From the NCBI GenBank assembly GCA_963971575.1, contig OZ020616.1, positions 15,221,575 through 15,285,574 of the forward strand: 64,000 bases of DNA, read 5' to 3'. The notes beneath the pieces are model-generated. The model was not told where the DNA came from and made no database searches. It worked only from the letters and a program-made list of their open reading frames with translations. Below are positions 36,701 to 51,700 of this stretch, piece by piece (within the stretch, counting starts at the first letter, position 1; every line of letters starts with the position of its first letter). This stretch comes from Liopterus haemorrhoidalis. Lineage: Eukaryota; Arthropoda; Insecta; Coleoptera; Dytiscidae. The position numbers and the translations under genes are program-made.

Positions 36701-39700
36701 AAAGAAAATGACATTTTAAAATGATATTAACCTTAAGCAAAAAATGTTTATTGTAAGTATGATTTACAAAGCTTAAACAAAACGGCCGAAAGGCACAATT
36801 TAAACGATGAAAGTAACTAGATTGCAAAATCTAGTTCCGCTTAACCGTTTGGAACAGACTGTATATAATTTTGATTCATGACTGACGTGAAATAATCTGA
36901 CAGTAAAAACGCTGCCTAAAATTGTAGGGTTAGATTTTATAAACATTACGTCACAAGAACGCTCGCTCCGTTAGTGCTTTATTTATGACGTCACCATCAA
37001 CTGTTCGCTCAGCGTTCGCTCTACTCTGTACAACTCGAATGCACCCATAGTGAACAAAAACAAATGACAACAAGCATGGAATAGTTATTCCACAACAAGT
37101 GATGGAACGAAATACACGCAAAATGCATAAGAAGATAAGTGCTTTAGAATAATGTTCCAGCTCTTGTGTTAGAATATTAACTTTCTATAGTCAAAATTAG
37201 TATTAGAATTGGTAAATTCTATAGTGGTCGTGGAGAAAATATATTACTATACCAAATTATAAGTAAATTACCTACCAAAAGAAGAAATATATAATGAAAC
37301 TATCCACAATCCCAGCTAAGGCAGCGAAAACCATAAAAATCTTAATGTGCGTGTGTTTGAGAAGTTTCATAATATCTTTAAGTATATCCGTACTTGCGTC
37401 TATCTCTGGCAACTGAAACCAACTAAAAATATTAATTTAAAATTTCTCTGTAGCAAAAAAATCTTTTATCTTACCTCTAATTTCGTACAACATATAATAT
37501 CGAATGAGAGAAACGCTATCATGATAATGAGTGCTGGAGTAAAGCTTTTGATATCGCCTTCAGACCACCAGTCAACAACAAATCCAGAGAGAAGGGCAGT
37601 TACACCGAACCCTATCGTACCCCAGACTCGTTGCTGCCCGTAGGACATTTCACAGCCATCACCTAAAAACAAGGTCATTTACACAGGGAAAAAAAGTGAT
37701 CAGAATTTTTAAATAGTGTACGAAAGATACATTGTTAAAGGGTACAACTTCATTAATAACTCGGAGGGATCTTTGAGTATCAATTAAAACCTTTAATAGT
37801 TATATGTTCTCGTTAATGAACTGTATTATTTTAAATCACTCTTGGTTTTCACGTATGTTATGAAATCTGGTATTTCGCTCATCGAGTTAAGTACTATTAG
37901 TACTTCAAGTATATCATGACAATTTCCATATTTTAAATCATGGACGAAGAGACAGTAAATGGTGACGCAAACATGAACAACTTTTAATAAAGTTACACAA
38001 GACTCTACAGACACCAATTCCAGACGAAGTGCAACGATCCGCGCAAGTTCCTGAAGACATCTTTTGAATTTCAAAAGAATCTATACTTGACTCAATGAAT
38101 ATTCTTATTCTTTAACGTATTTTCAGCTGTTATGCATCAAACAAAACCATAGCAAAAATAGGGGATAGGCATGATATTTTAATTTTTACTTGCCCGACCT
38201 TAATATATAAGGGGCAAGTATTGTAATCGCGAAAATTTTCGATGTCGAGATTTTGACTGATGACCACGTTTCATGGTCCAGGGAATCCAAAAAACCTATT
38301 TTCGAAGTGCCGTCCGTATGTGTGTGTCTGTGTGTGTATACACGATAACTCAAGAACGGTTCAACTTAGAGAATTCGTTCTGGTACTAAAAAAATCTCCT
38401 ATTAAATGGGAAGAACCCTATTGTTTTTTATGAATATTTAGCAACAGAAAAATATTTCGAAAAAAAATATTGAACAAAAGTTACTATAAATGCAATTGCT
38501 AATAACTTTTATTTGAGACGTTTTTTGATAAAACGAAAAATTTCGAATAGTTTCTGTAAAATTTTTTCATATTTATATGTAACGTTTCCATGGTCATGAT
38601 AAATAATATCTTCGGGTCATGGTCAGCTTATTTCAAATTTACAATATTTTAATTAAAAAATTTGGCTATAATATTAATTAAAATGTGATTTTTGTTTTGT
38701 TAGGTGACATAACTAACATTAACATATGAAAAAAAATTTAGTTTTAAGGAAATATAAATTTTATGCGTATTCCCTATTAACGAAACAGCAATAAATTAAA
38801 TTTGTAATAGTTATACACCCAAACATCATGCAATTTTCTGTTTTTAAACGTAATAATTTTTGTATTATAAGGGGTGCATATCAGAGTGTATAGTTATGTA
38901 TTAATTATTTTAGAATAACAAATTAGAGCATTTCACGTAGAATCATAATGTATTTAACACTATACATCAAAGATTAATAATAACGGAGTTATCACAGTGT
39001 AAAGTGTACGCATGGACAGAAATGTTTAAAGATTTACATGTTTGTCGGTATTTGGTGCGGAACTGACCAATAGATGGCAGTGCTGGAGATTTCTGTATTT
39101 CCTATCGTCTAATAGTTAATTGCAAATTATATTGTCATTTTATATATTTAATTTTAACGTTGTGAGCGTTATGTTCTTCTTTCTTCGTTTTAAAGTACTG
39201 AAATGCCATAGCGAAGCATGAATACACCCACTAGTTACTAAATAAATGTCTTCTATGCTTCCGAAGCCTGACAGACAAAAACGCCCTTGCCCGGATCGTT
39301 GCACTCCAACCGGTATTGGTGTTGGTAGAGTCATGTAAAGAGGAGTACCATTTTCAGGAGAGACAATGATAACTTATGACGTGAGATATGAAGGGCATAA
39401 TTTGGATACTCTTCTTATCACAAAGTCAAAAAAACTTTTTGAAAGATCCCTGCTGAGATGCTGCAGATGAAACAATTTTTACAACAGGACAATGCAAGGC
39501 CTCATACGGCAATGCCAAGTAAAGGCTACTATCAATGAATTGAACTCAGAATTTCTACCCCCTCATATTGACCAGAACTCAGAAATAATTAAAAAAAAAC
39601 ACTTCGAGCATTGGTACTGTAATAGGAGTAATTTACCTTGAATTAATAGTGAATTTGGGTGAGAATTTTTCTGACGATGTCGGTTGTTATCAAAAGCGCG

Positions 39701-42700
39701 ATATAATAAAACAAAGTTGAACAGGGGGTCTATAGGGGAAACTTTTTAAGATCGCAGCGCCATATGCGGCAAAGCTGGGAACACTCGAAAGTGACATTAA
39801 ACTGTTACTCGTATATTTGTTTACATGGTGAAAATGAACACGAGTTGTATTTTTCCTGTTTTCCGAGCTTTTTTTTAAATTTAAAGGTAATCTATGATTT
39901 ACAAGATATAAGCGGTTCATTTTTGTAAGAACAAACTAAGAGGGAATTTTGTTTTCAATAGTTTGCACCTTTGAAGCTGTATGTCATGTTGGTATTAAAA
40001 AATGTCACTTTTTTAAAATGTCGATCCATTTGACATATGTCATATTGAAAAATGATATCTTAATTATAATGATCATAACCTTATCAACCTAAAGTCGGTT
40101 TTACAGCATAAGGAATATTTTTAATTGACATTTAAAGTCAGTAACACACCATAATAGTAACCAAAATAACCATATCTAGTGTGTTCTTACAAAAGTGAAC
40201 AGCTTATATGTAATAATATACTGTTCTAAAGAAATTTCAAGGAAATGTTTAGTTTTTCATTGTATTTTTAATTCTTTTTGACTGTCTGTCAATATAATAA
40301 CAACAAAAATATGGTAAATATATTGGTAAAAATTAATATCTCTGCCTGAAAAAGTAGAAGGGCCTTTTAAAATATCAACTGATGATTTGGGCAAATTTCG
40401 GGTGGGATAAATGCTTTTTTCCACACCTGTTTAATTATATTGCAATTATTAGCACTGTTTTTGTGAAAAATAGTACCCATAAATAACTACAGTGAATTAT
40501 CATTTCATAATTAACTGTTTACGACCAATCACAAACCTACTTATCCATAAATCACTCTCGCTGATCCAATCATATTTGACAATGGCAATGGGGGCGGGGC
40601 AAAACTGCCGTGAACTGCAGTGGTAGCAGGGCAACATGGATGACGCCATCACCATTAAAATTATCAAATTTGAGTCTAATTTATTTGTTTAATAGGTGTG
40701 GAAAAAGTATAGTATTACATTCGCGATTATGGCCATTATTCACTCAGATAACTTGTGCCACTCGCCTGCGGCTCCTGGGCTCAAACGTTATCTTCGTGAA
40801 TAATGGCTGACATAATCGTTCATGTAATAATATACTATTTTTCAGTCTTTTCTTGGACGTAAAAAACACTTTCCATAAACTGCAACGAGCAAACATGTAT
40901 GCATGGGCTTGTATTTTTGTCCATTTTTAGTTTTTGGGTCCATAAAAACCTATGATCCACTTTCTCTCTGACTCCAAACGTCGTTTCAATTGATATTTTT
41001 TTTTCGATTTAGATAAATTATGGAATGTTTAAGAAGGATTCTTCCTTATTCACGATTTACATTGCGGCACACAACAAAATTATTTTTTCCATGATTCACA
41101 AAAATAAAACACAAATAACAAAAAAACACGTATTTCTCCATTGAACAAAACAAAACAATGTCACTTTCGTATCTTCCGTAAATTGCCACCAGATGTCAGG
41201 GCGCTTAGGAAGTTTCCCCTATTCTGTAACTTGTCAATTGTCATATGCACACTATCCCATCACCTATGCACACTGCAATGTTCCCTATGACATAAAGTTT
41301 AGTATTCGGCATTATCGAAAATAAGTGGAATCATTTTGAAATTTTGATATATAGTGGTCAGTCAGAATAGACGTGTAACACGGACTTATTTTGAATAAAA
41401 ATGCCAGAAATCTTACAAAATATTAATAATAATTTAGAAAGTAGTATATCGAATACTGACTGTAGGATGACATCGCCACTTGGATCAATGGGGAAAATTG
41501 CAGATGCCATTGGAGCAATGGTGCAAAACTGTACAACAGTTTATTTAGATTAGTTAAATTATATTAGAAGTATCCCCTGTAGCACATCCTGATTGGACCA
41601 ACATTGGCTGTAATATTGCCCGATTATTGGCAAGGATAGCAGGGTTCTATATTCAAAGACAGCCAATATTGTAAACATGTAGGATATGTATAGTACAACT
41701 AATATTCGCTACAAAATTGTTGTACCATATTGTACATATATAGGTCATAAATTGGGCAAAATATCAAGATTTAGCCAATGTTCAATATAGCTTATATATT
41801 GTCTCTATATTGGCTAACCATTTTGAGCTACAGGGGATCTTATATGTTTAATATAAATAAGTTAAATAACACAGAAACAAAACAATTGATATTCTCATTA
41901 AATTATCGACCAGTCTTGTCTCTCCACTTCTATACTTTTTTTAAAGAATGGAGTGTGGGCAAGATAGGAGCTATTTCGATCTTGTTTTTAATTGGGTAAG
42001 GACGTGAAAAAGTTTACACTGTAGAAAAATAGATTTCTGTCTCAACTTATTCTATTTGTCTCTGTTATTTTAACCCAAATTTGTAAACATAGGCGTACAA
42101 ACTAAGTTTACAGTGAATATATTACTACCTATTATTTCTAATAAGTAAAATGGAGATATGTTTAAATAATGTTATAATATAAAAGCCAGTGAATAAATAG
42201 ATTTGAAATTAATTTAGAATATATATATATATATATATATTAAGAGAAATATTTTAAAATCAAGTCGTCTGAAAATGAATTAATGCACGTACGCCTCTGG
42301 TACCAAACACAACAGTTGTTTTGCTGTCAACTGTCATATTCTTTGCTGTCAACGAGCGCTATATTAATAATTTGTGTTGTGTTATAGTGTCGATTAAATA
42401 TAAACTTGAAGTGAAAAATAATCCATTGATGATTCGGACTGACTTCCAATATTATTTTATATATTTTTCTTAATTATTTTTTATAAGTTTTGTATAAATA
42501 ATAAATTTTAATTACATTTTTAATTGTTATATTATTTTTTACATGTGACAGGTTTGTATAAATATCGCGGGTGATCTGGCAATGCCTCCTATCTGCATAA
42601 ATAGAAATTTAAAGGAGTGGTAAAAAACTGCTTTATGTCAGCCGTTTTTGCGTAGTTTAAGATAAAAGGTAATGCTTTGTATGAAGTTTAGACCTTAAAT

Positions 42701-45700
42701 ATTTTTCTTGTCTAAGAAGTATTGTCACAACTTGTGCACTAATACGTGGGTTAAAATGCAAATCAAGAACTTATTTTCGCTAAAAATTGTAGATAGGATA
42801 TTTGATAGGGTATTTGGATATTGTATATAGGATATTTGAATTAAATTTTAAATTATATGAAAATAAGAAAATAGAATTATTGAACTTATTTTTAATTAAT
42901 TTTAATTATTGAACTGTTCATTTATCTATATTTTACAATTTATTTAGAAATTAAAAACAATAGCAATTTTATGTATTTAAATTATAACTTTTTTAAAAAC
43001 ATTAATTTTGAAACGTCAAATTTGAAGTTACCGCAAAATATATTTAATTTTAAATTATAAACTTTAATTTGATACAGTGTGAAACCGGCCGGGCACGCAG
43101 CGCCATCTACTTCGTTCTTAAAAAAAAACAAACAGAGTAAGTGCATCTAACAATTCGTAAAATATATATCCCTCTACTATAACTAAAACATTTTACGTAA
43201 AAAACAACGTAAAACTCAAACGTATGTAAATAAGTACAAACGTAAAAAATTGATGTGAAATGTGAATTTTCACACATTTCAGGGTTTTGCAGGTATTTAA
43301 TAACTGAATGATGATTATTTGGGATGCCAAAACAAATTTTATGTCAAAATATTTTTTTATGAATTTTAATTCGAATGCCTAATACCATTATTTAAGTTTG
43401 TAAATATGTGCAGTATTTTTTTACATAGCAAGGTTCATTAAGATTTTGAAAATTGCGCCTATGGCTTCTATTGGTTGCTTAAATCATTAGCCCCGCCCTC
43501 TGATTTCGTATACATCAAACAGAATTAAATTACAATTTCAACACTTCCCACTGGTTATTAAATTTACGCTTTTAAAAATTAAATGCAACATTTACCAAAA
43601 AATTACTAGAATTTTGACAAAATAATTTAAACAAAAGAAAACTGCAAAAAAAAAACAAAAAAAATTAAAATTGACAGGATTCGAACTCTGGTTTGCAAGT
43701 TACCTGTTTGAAAAATTAGAAAACCAATGACTAAACGCACATCGCTATGAGCGCTGACGTATCAACTTGGTTACATAGCGAATTAAATATTTAACATATT
43801 TTGGTTAAAAACACAAAAAATGCGTTATTTTCCGAAAACATAATCTGATCAAAAATTCCTGTTGTACTATTCCGGTTCACACCAATATACATTACTTAGA
43901 ATTTTTTCAGATTTTTACTTTAAACCATCTGGGCTACAGGGTGTGGGACAAACATTTTTTTGCACAATTTTGACAAAAATCGCATCAAAATAATTTATTT
44001 TGCAAAAATAAAATTTTGATCGTTAATCCACGTACTAAGGGCTTTCATTTGATACCCTACTCAGAATTAAAAAAAAAATTTTTTTTTTTTCGTTGAGCAC
44101 ATATTTGTTTATATTTTTAGGGGGATATGTTTTTTAGATGTTTTAGTATTTTTCCTATGTGCGGGTCAAAAAGTTGTACAAGCATGCCAAATTGCAACTC
44201 TCTAGGTTTAGCCGTTTGGCTACAATTTTTACCGAACAGACAGACAGACAGACAGACAGACGACAAAATGACGGTATAAGGGTTTTTTGGTCATACCTAC
44301 AAAACCCTAAAAAGACCACTTTTCGTAAAGGACACGTTCCTAGGTCTCCTCTTAAGAGCAACACAACACTATTAAAAGAGCAACATCGATTCGAAAAGTT
44401 GCATAATACCAACAAGAGTTGTTGAAAATTGGAACTTTCAACAGGATTCTGTTATTGAAAACGATTATTGAAAAGCTTACAGAATAGACCCCCAGACTAC
44501 AGCTAACTGGAATTTTATTGTACTTTTACTCACCCAAAACATCGAAACAAATAGCATCACTAATACTGTTAACCACATTGAAACCAATAGTGCCAGCCGA
44601 CATCAGTAATACAAAAAACCAGAAATGTGGAGCTTTAACAGTACAGTCTACAGTCATTTCAAGTTCGGTTTCGCAGCTGAATTCACACCCTTGCTCCTGG
44701 TACTCTGTTATGTTAACACCGTCTTCGATACATACTTCCTGATAGTGCAAATCTGATGGATACGCTATCAATGTAGTATCAGTATCGTTATTTGGGCATT
44801 CAATTTTGCAGGTTAGCCTATCGCATTTCATTTCATGGGTGATTGTCTGAAAAAAATTATGTTATTAATTTGTTTAACATTAATTTTGCCAAAATCATCA
44901 CTAAATTTACAAAATTAATAATAATAATAATAATACATCTTTATTTATGAAATGTAGTACATTTATCATAGCGTCACATAAATTAACTTAATCCTAAGAT
45001 GAAGGAAACAAAGATATTAACACAGAAATATATTATCCCTATTTGGGAACTGGACGAAGAATCTATTGAATACACTTTCCATTTTGGGCTATTTTATACA
45101 TATATTTATATTTAAATCCTTCTCAAACTCTTCTATATTATAGTATGCTTTTTTTATTAGGATATTTTTTAATGTTGATATAAATTTTGTACTGGTTAGG
45201 CTTTTAATTTCCTCAGGCAACTTGTTAAATAATTTTATTCCAACTATATTTATTTGATTTCTAAAGTTATATTTAGTAAAAGGCACCTTGATATCATGTA
45301 CGAGGTACTCCACTTAACTTTGCTTAAGATTCGAATAGATCGTTTCTGCAACCGAAACAATCTTAATGAATCTACATAGTTGCCCCACAGAATAATGCCA
45401 TATGCTAAGGTGGACTGTACATATGAGAAGTAGATTATTTTACAGGTCAAGTAGCTTGTAACCTTGATCAATTGTAAAAGAGCAAAATTGAATTTATTTA
45501 TTTTCCTAGCTACTGACTCAATATGAGCCTTCCAATTAATTTTGGAATCTAGTTGGAACCACAAAAATCTTGCTTCCGTGCTATAATCAGCTGTTATATT
45601 TATTCTCGGATTGAATGAGAAGAGTATGTTAATTGTTTTACTGGCATTCAAACTTAGTTTATTAGCACGGAACCAATCTTGGGCGTCTCTAATATTATTC

Positions 45701-48700
45701 TCCAAGCATCTACCTGCTTCCGAGATACTCCTCCCTCGGTTAATGAAAGTTGTGTCGTCAGCGAATATCACAGTTTTAGAATTAATATGCAAAGGCAAGT
45801 CATTTATATAAAATAGAAATAAGATAGGCCCCAAAATAGAACCTTGGGGTACGCCCGAATTAATAACAATGCTATTTGATTGAATATTGTTAAATAATAC
45901 TATTTGTTTGCGATCTTTAAGATAGCTCATTAACAGTTGAAGTACATTACCTCTTAGACCGTAGTGGGTTAGTTTTTCCTCTAATACAGGATGAGAAACG
46001 CAGTCAAAGGCCTTGGACAGATCACATAGCGAAGCAGTTACAAATTCTCCTTCCTCGAGCGATCTAATGACCTCATTAATGAGATCCACTGCAGCCTTTG
46101 TTGTAGATAAACTGGGTCGAAAACCAAATTGGGACGGGGAAAAGATATTGTGGCGATTAGCAAACTTCAAAATTCGGTTATAGAGGACTTTTTCGACAAT
46201 ATTTGAGATGATAGGCGTAAGGCTTATAGGTCTGAAATTTGACGGCTTATTAGCATCTCCCTTTTTGAAAACGGGTATAATTTTAGAATATTTTAGGGAT
46301 AGTGGAAAGGTTCCCGATTCAAAGATGTGGTTAGTTATATTTACTAAAGGCTCCGTTATATGGTCTATTGATAATTTAATTAGGTTGGTAGTTAACCCGT
46401 AATGATCGGTACTTTTAGAGTTTTTGAGAATCTCTATTATTCCCTTTATTTCCCTAGTATCTGTGGGTTCAAGAAATAGACTATTGCTCACAGGTTCTGA
46501 TTTAGCTTTTAACAAGTCCAAGGCAGTTACGTTTATATTATCTAACTGGTTCCAACAATTTTCGGCAGCATGAGCAAAAAAGTTGTTAAAATCATCAGCA
46601 GTTAGTTTTGTTGATGTGGTATTTGTAGATGACGTCCTACCCGTCTCATGTTTAATAATATTCCACATTGTTTTCGACTTATTATCAGAAGCTGTAATAA
46701 GGTTGCTATAGTATAATTTTTTAGCTTCTCTCAAATTCTTATTGTACTTTTTTTTATAGTTTATGTATAGTACACGAAAATTATTATTAGTTATGCTAAA
46801 GTCATACAGCTGCATCAAATATTCTTTTATTTTTTTTTAGATTATTGTCGTACCACGGAAGTTTATGTTTACTATTATTATTGTACTGCTTGTACGGGAA
46901 GCAGGAATCTATTGCATTCAGAATTTCTTTGTTAAATTCATTATCTTTTTTATTAATGTCATTAATACTGTTAATATTTTCCCAGTTTATGTCATTCAAA
47001 ATTTCCATGTAATTGTTAACGTTATTATTATTAAATGAGCGGTGACTATTTTTAATTGATTTTTTTAAGTGCCGTTGTGTTTAAGTGATTTTTTAAATAT
47101 GCCATTGTTTATAAAAACAGTTTAATATTCATTTAAAAAAAAAAACAGCTCTGCAAGTCTTTTTTCCGTAATTTCATGGGGAAACATAATGTAATAAAAT
47201 AAATACATAACACAAATGCTCAATAAGTTCCACTAACTTTTATTTGAACTAAAAAAAAAAACCATTTTGACAACATAATCCCGTATACCTCTCTCCATCC
47301 CCGAACTATAAAAATATCCCTATTAAATAGATTTATACATAGATTAATCCAATTTCCACTTTCTAAAACCAAGTTTGATTAAGAAATCAAAATAATTCAC
47401 CAAATTGCGATAACTAATGTAGCCATTAAAAGTTTTCCAGGTTGCTGTAAAGAGTAACTCGGAGTAACTGCATTCATCATGATATTTTATTCATGAAAAT
47501 GGAGCGATACGGAATAAGAGGAATCGCATTAGACTGGATCAAATCTTACCTTACTGACAGAACCCAATTCACTTCGATAGACATTAAAAACAAGTCACAT
47601 TTTTCCGACAAAAAGTCTGTTACCCTAGGTGCCCCACAAGGAAGTGTCTTGGCTTCTACTCTATTTTTAATTTACGCCAGTGACTTACCTAATTATTTTA
47701 CAAATATGACAAACTTAATCGTGACTTCATTTGCTGACGACAATAGTTTCCTTACTCGATGTAAAAACACGACAGATATTGAAACCTCCTTTAATGACGT
47801 AATGAAAATAGCATCCACATGGGCAAATAAAAATAAATTAACCTTAAATATTGATAAGACCTGTGTAGTCTTCAAAACACCACAAAATAAATTCATTCCG
47901 CCTAAGCAATTAAATTTTGAAAATCAAAAAGTAAAAATATCGGATACCTCACTCGTACTAGGACTAACGCTAGACAAAAACATTAACTGGACAGACCACA
48001 TCGATAAACTGTGTAGAAGGTTGTGCTCATGTTTATTCCTCCTAAGGTCGTTGAAACTGAATTGTAGCATCAAAGTGTTAAAGAATGTATACTTTTCATG
48101 CTTCCACTCACATTGAAAGTACAATATTATCCACTGGGGCCAATCGACTAATTGCAAACAAGTATTTCGTCTCCAAAAGTCAGCAATACGAGTCCTTCAA
48201 TCGCTGAACTACAGAGACTCATGCAAGAAATATTTCACCCAACTTAACATATTAACTCAACCAGCAGAATATATTCTATCTCTTTGTATGTTCGTCTACA
48301 AAAACAAACAACTGTTCCTAAAAATCGAACATTCCCATAACACAAGGAACAAAGATGCACTAGTCCCTAGGCCACACAATTTAACCTGTTACCAAAGAGG
48401 TGCCCATTTCAATTGCTGTAAATACTATAATGCACTTCCTGATGAAATAAAGTTGTCAAAAAATGCACTCATCAAGACCAATGTTAAAAAATACCTAATT
48501 GAAAGAGAATTGTATGACGTTAAGGATTTTTTTTAGATAATTTCCATATTTATTGTTTATTACTGTTTATTCATTTTTTTTTCACTGTCCATATCTCTAA
48601 TGTTTTAAATAGTTTCTTATATGATTATGTATTGACTTTCTTTTCATGTAATAGTATTATTGTTGTACATTGTTATTATGTAATATTTATGTACATGAAA

Positions 48701-51700
48701 GACAAGAATAAAACAAAAACAAAACAGTTCGTTAGTGTTCCAAGTTCAAAGTGTTCCAAGTTTTCAAAATGTTCCACGCTCCCAAACTACGCTAGAACTG
48801 CCTTCCCTATTCCCTTGCAGGGCATACCTAAATTTCAGAACGTCGAGTTCGAATGGGGTAAACGTTTAAATTCAAATCGCGCCTTTCTGGACTAAACGGT
48901 GTTCCAAATGTAATCATTTCAGAACAGTTCGGAATAGAAAAATTCAGAGTAGTTCGGAGTTTTTCACATCTAACTGGAAAGCGCTTGTTATTTACCGCCT
49001 ATACCTAGACGTACTCTCGTTACACAGTAAGGAATAATGCGGTGTCGGCGTTGCTTGCGATGCACCCCAGTGGACGCGTACCATAATATAACATAATTAT
49101 GCTACTAAAGTACCATTCATTGCTTATGTTTTAATAGATAGCACTTAATTCATAGTGTTAATGCTAACGCGTAAGAATGTTTGTTCTACACAAATCCGTA
49201 TAACCATTCATAACTCCAATTTAGTGCATAAGCGTAAGAAACTATTTAACGCATAATGTTAAAAGTTTGTATACTATAAACTTCTGATATTAACAATAAC
49301 ATCAAAACGCTGACAACTGTCAAAATGAAGGAATATATTATACTTGAAATTCGAATAAGACCTGTGGATGCAGCTTATGATATACTTCTAATTATTAGTA
49401 AAAATGTTGAAACTAATATTGACAAATAGATGTGAAGTGAGAATTTTTACACATTTCAGGATTTTGCAGGTATACAGTGATAAATTTCAAAATAGACCAA
49501 TATATTATACAAGAATATCTAAAAAGGCTTGTGGCTGCAGTTAATAATGTACTAATTAGTAATTGTGTTGAAACTAATAAAAAATTAATGTGAAGTGCGA
49601 ATTTTCACATATTTCAATTTTTCTAGTAATCGATATACAATAATTAAAATTGCTAAATACCTACATGTAAAGTAAGTTAGAATTAAAAATGCAGGACATT
49701 TTGCGCGACATACAATGGGGCAGGACAGTGAATCAAAATGCAGAACTATCCCGCAAAACGCGGGACGAATGGTCACCCTACGTATGTGGGCTCTAATTTG
49801 GAAGAAACTGCATCCGCGAATAAAGCTATTGGTATAACTAGGGAATAGGTAGCTACACAACTGTGACATTGTTGTGTTAGTGTGTGAAATAATTTTGTCA
49901 TTAAACTAGAAGATGGGTAGCTCGCTTCGCTCGGCTTCTTCTAACCAAACCCTTACTAACCTAAGATTGTGTTTTGTCATTAAACTAGAAGATGGGTTGT
50001 TTCGCTCCACTCGGTTTTAGACTTTTACTAACTAAAACTAACCTAATTATCTTGTTTTTAGGTGCATAGTACTTTATTTTCCTCCATATCAGCACAATTA
50101 AAATTGTATATCATTATGTATGAATTTATAAATAGAGCCCTGCGCGGATACGTTTTTCTGTATCCGCATCTGCATAGACAGGATCCGCATCCGATCCGCA
50201 TCCGATCCGCATCCGCAGCCTTTGTAAATATAAAATCCGCATCCGCAAAAATATCCGCACAGAATTTTCTGTCTGTTTGTAAATATCTAACATGTTTCGC
50301 CTTATTTGGTATATCGCTGTTTTAAAACAATACTGATTTTTTTAAATTTTTATCATATTAATATTATTTAGTCCAGAAATATGTTTTCTATCTAACGTCG
50401 TACTGAGATATAGATTAAAAAATAAAGATGAAAATTACAATTATTTGACTCTTAAACCAAGTTTATATAAAATGTAAAAATTTAAACAGCAATATCTCAG
50501 AAACTTAGTTTTTTAAGATATCTCACTATTATTTTAGAGCAGCAATATTTAGAAATAATTAAACAGATTAATTTACCACATTTATGAACAATAAATAACA
50601 AGGAAAGTTCTATAAGATCAGCAAATTAAAAAAAAATAAGTTCTTAATAATAAAACTAAATTCTTAAATTCACCTTATTATTAAAAGATGAAAGTTATAT
50701 GACGATTTCAAGAATTTTAAGATATTTTTCTTTTTTTAAATTTGATATGAGCTTCTATGTTTTTAAATGTGGCAAATTACCATGGTTATTTTTTACTAAT
50801 ATTTTCAAAAATGCAAAATAAGGCCATACATAATTATTTTTAAATTAATAAACGCGATAAATCCAAAAAAAAAAAAAAATGTTGTATCTACGACTATTAT
50901 ATAAACTTTACTATATTTAATTCTTTAAGTAAGCGTAAAGTAGATCTTTATGGGAAGAATATAAAAAGTGAAAAGTGCCGTAACGTATAATTATTTCACT
51001 TTTGCCATAAGCACAATACAAATGCCAGCGATACATTTTTGGGGTTCTAAACGCGTCTTCCGTAGGAAGAGGCGTCCAACCGAAGATTTTATGTTTACGC
51101 GGATATTGCGGATAAGCGGATATGATATATAATCCGCATCCGCAAGATTTCAATAATAATTTATCCGCATCCCCAGTAAAATGGCGGATATCCGCGGGTA
51201 ATCCGCGGATTTGCAGTGCTCTATTTATAAACCAGAAACCATTGATTCTAGAGTAATTGATAATCCTTGAATTATTCACAAAGAAATCTTGTAACGTTGT
51301 AGGTACCTATTCCCTAGTTTAGCCAAGCTATTATTTCTACCTAAACTAATATTTTTAATTACCTCATTACAAAGATCAAATTCTCGGCAAGGTCCATCGA
51401 CATTAATAATATCTCTGGTAGGTACAAAATGTATAAAAGAATAGAAAAGTCCCATAAATAAGACTAGAATTATAAAAATACATTTTCTTTGTGGTCTGAA
51501 GCGATCAACAATGTAACCAAAGATGGGTTTGGCAGTTAAGAACAGGAATGGAAGAAGCCCAGTTACGGTTCCCATGACGATTTCGGAAATGCCAAGCTGT
51601 TTGCCATATACTTGAAGTTGTGGCAATATTGGTCCCATAGCTGAAAGAAATATAAAATATAGAACAGCTACAGAAGACGTTTAAAAACACATTTAAAACA

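Larger units (their letters stand above)
35588..37247 (-). repeat. Dispersed repeat E, copy 2, with inserted element
   Basis: Inverse of 16570-17102, split by about 1.07 kb (35981-37047). The inserted piece has ends TAGGGTACATTCGA and TCGAATGCACCCATA and contains a family A MITE. Confidence 0.65.
39733..41221 (-). mobile_element. THAP-carrying inverted-repeat element, copy 2 (interrupted)
   Basis: Ends TAGGGGAAACTTTTTAAG (39733) and CTTAGGAAGTTTCCCCTA (41204-41221). Read on the minus strand, it follows copy 1 (14271-15066) but is broken by a family B MITE (39909-40205) and a palindromic insertion (about 40425-40848). Confidence 0.75.

Noticed and set aside
43677..43765. Minus-strand tRNA-like sequence with GAGTTCGAATCCTG
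   Set aside because: No convincing acceptor or D-arm pairing; long unpaired middle. Probably a SINE head or pseudogene.
44155..44425. Paired 86-88-codon ORFs on opposite strands
   Set aside because: They read the (GACA)n repeat and its flank; no conserved motif.
51276..51362. Extension of transporter exon 2 to the TGA near 51276
   Set aside because: Later GT sites give phases that force a stop in exon 3; AATGAG|GTAATT at 51363 gives the correct phase 0.
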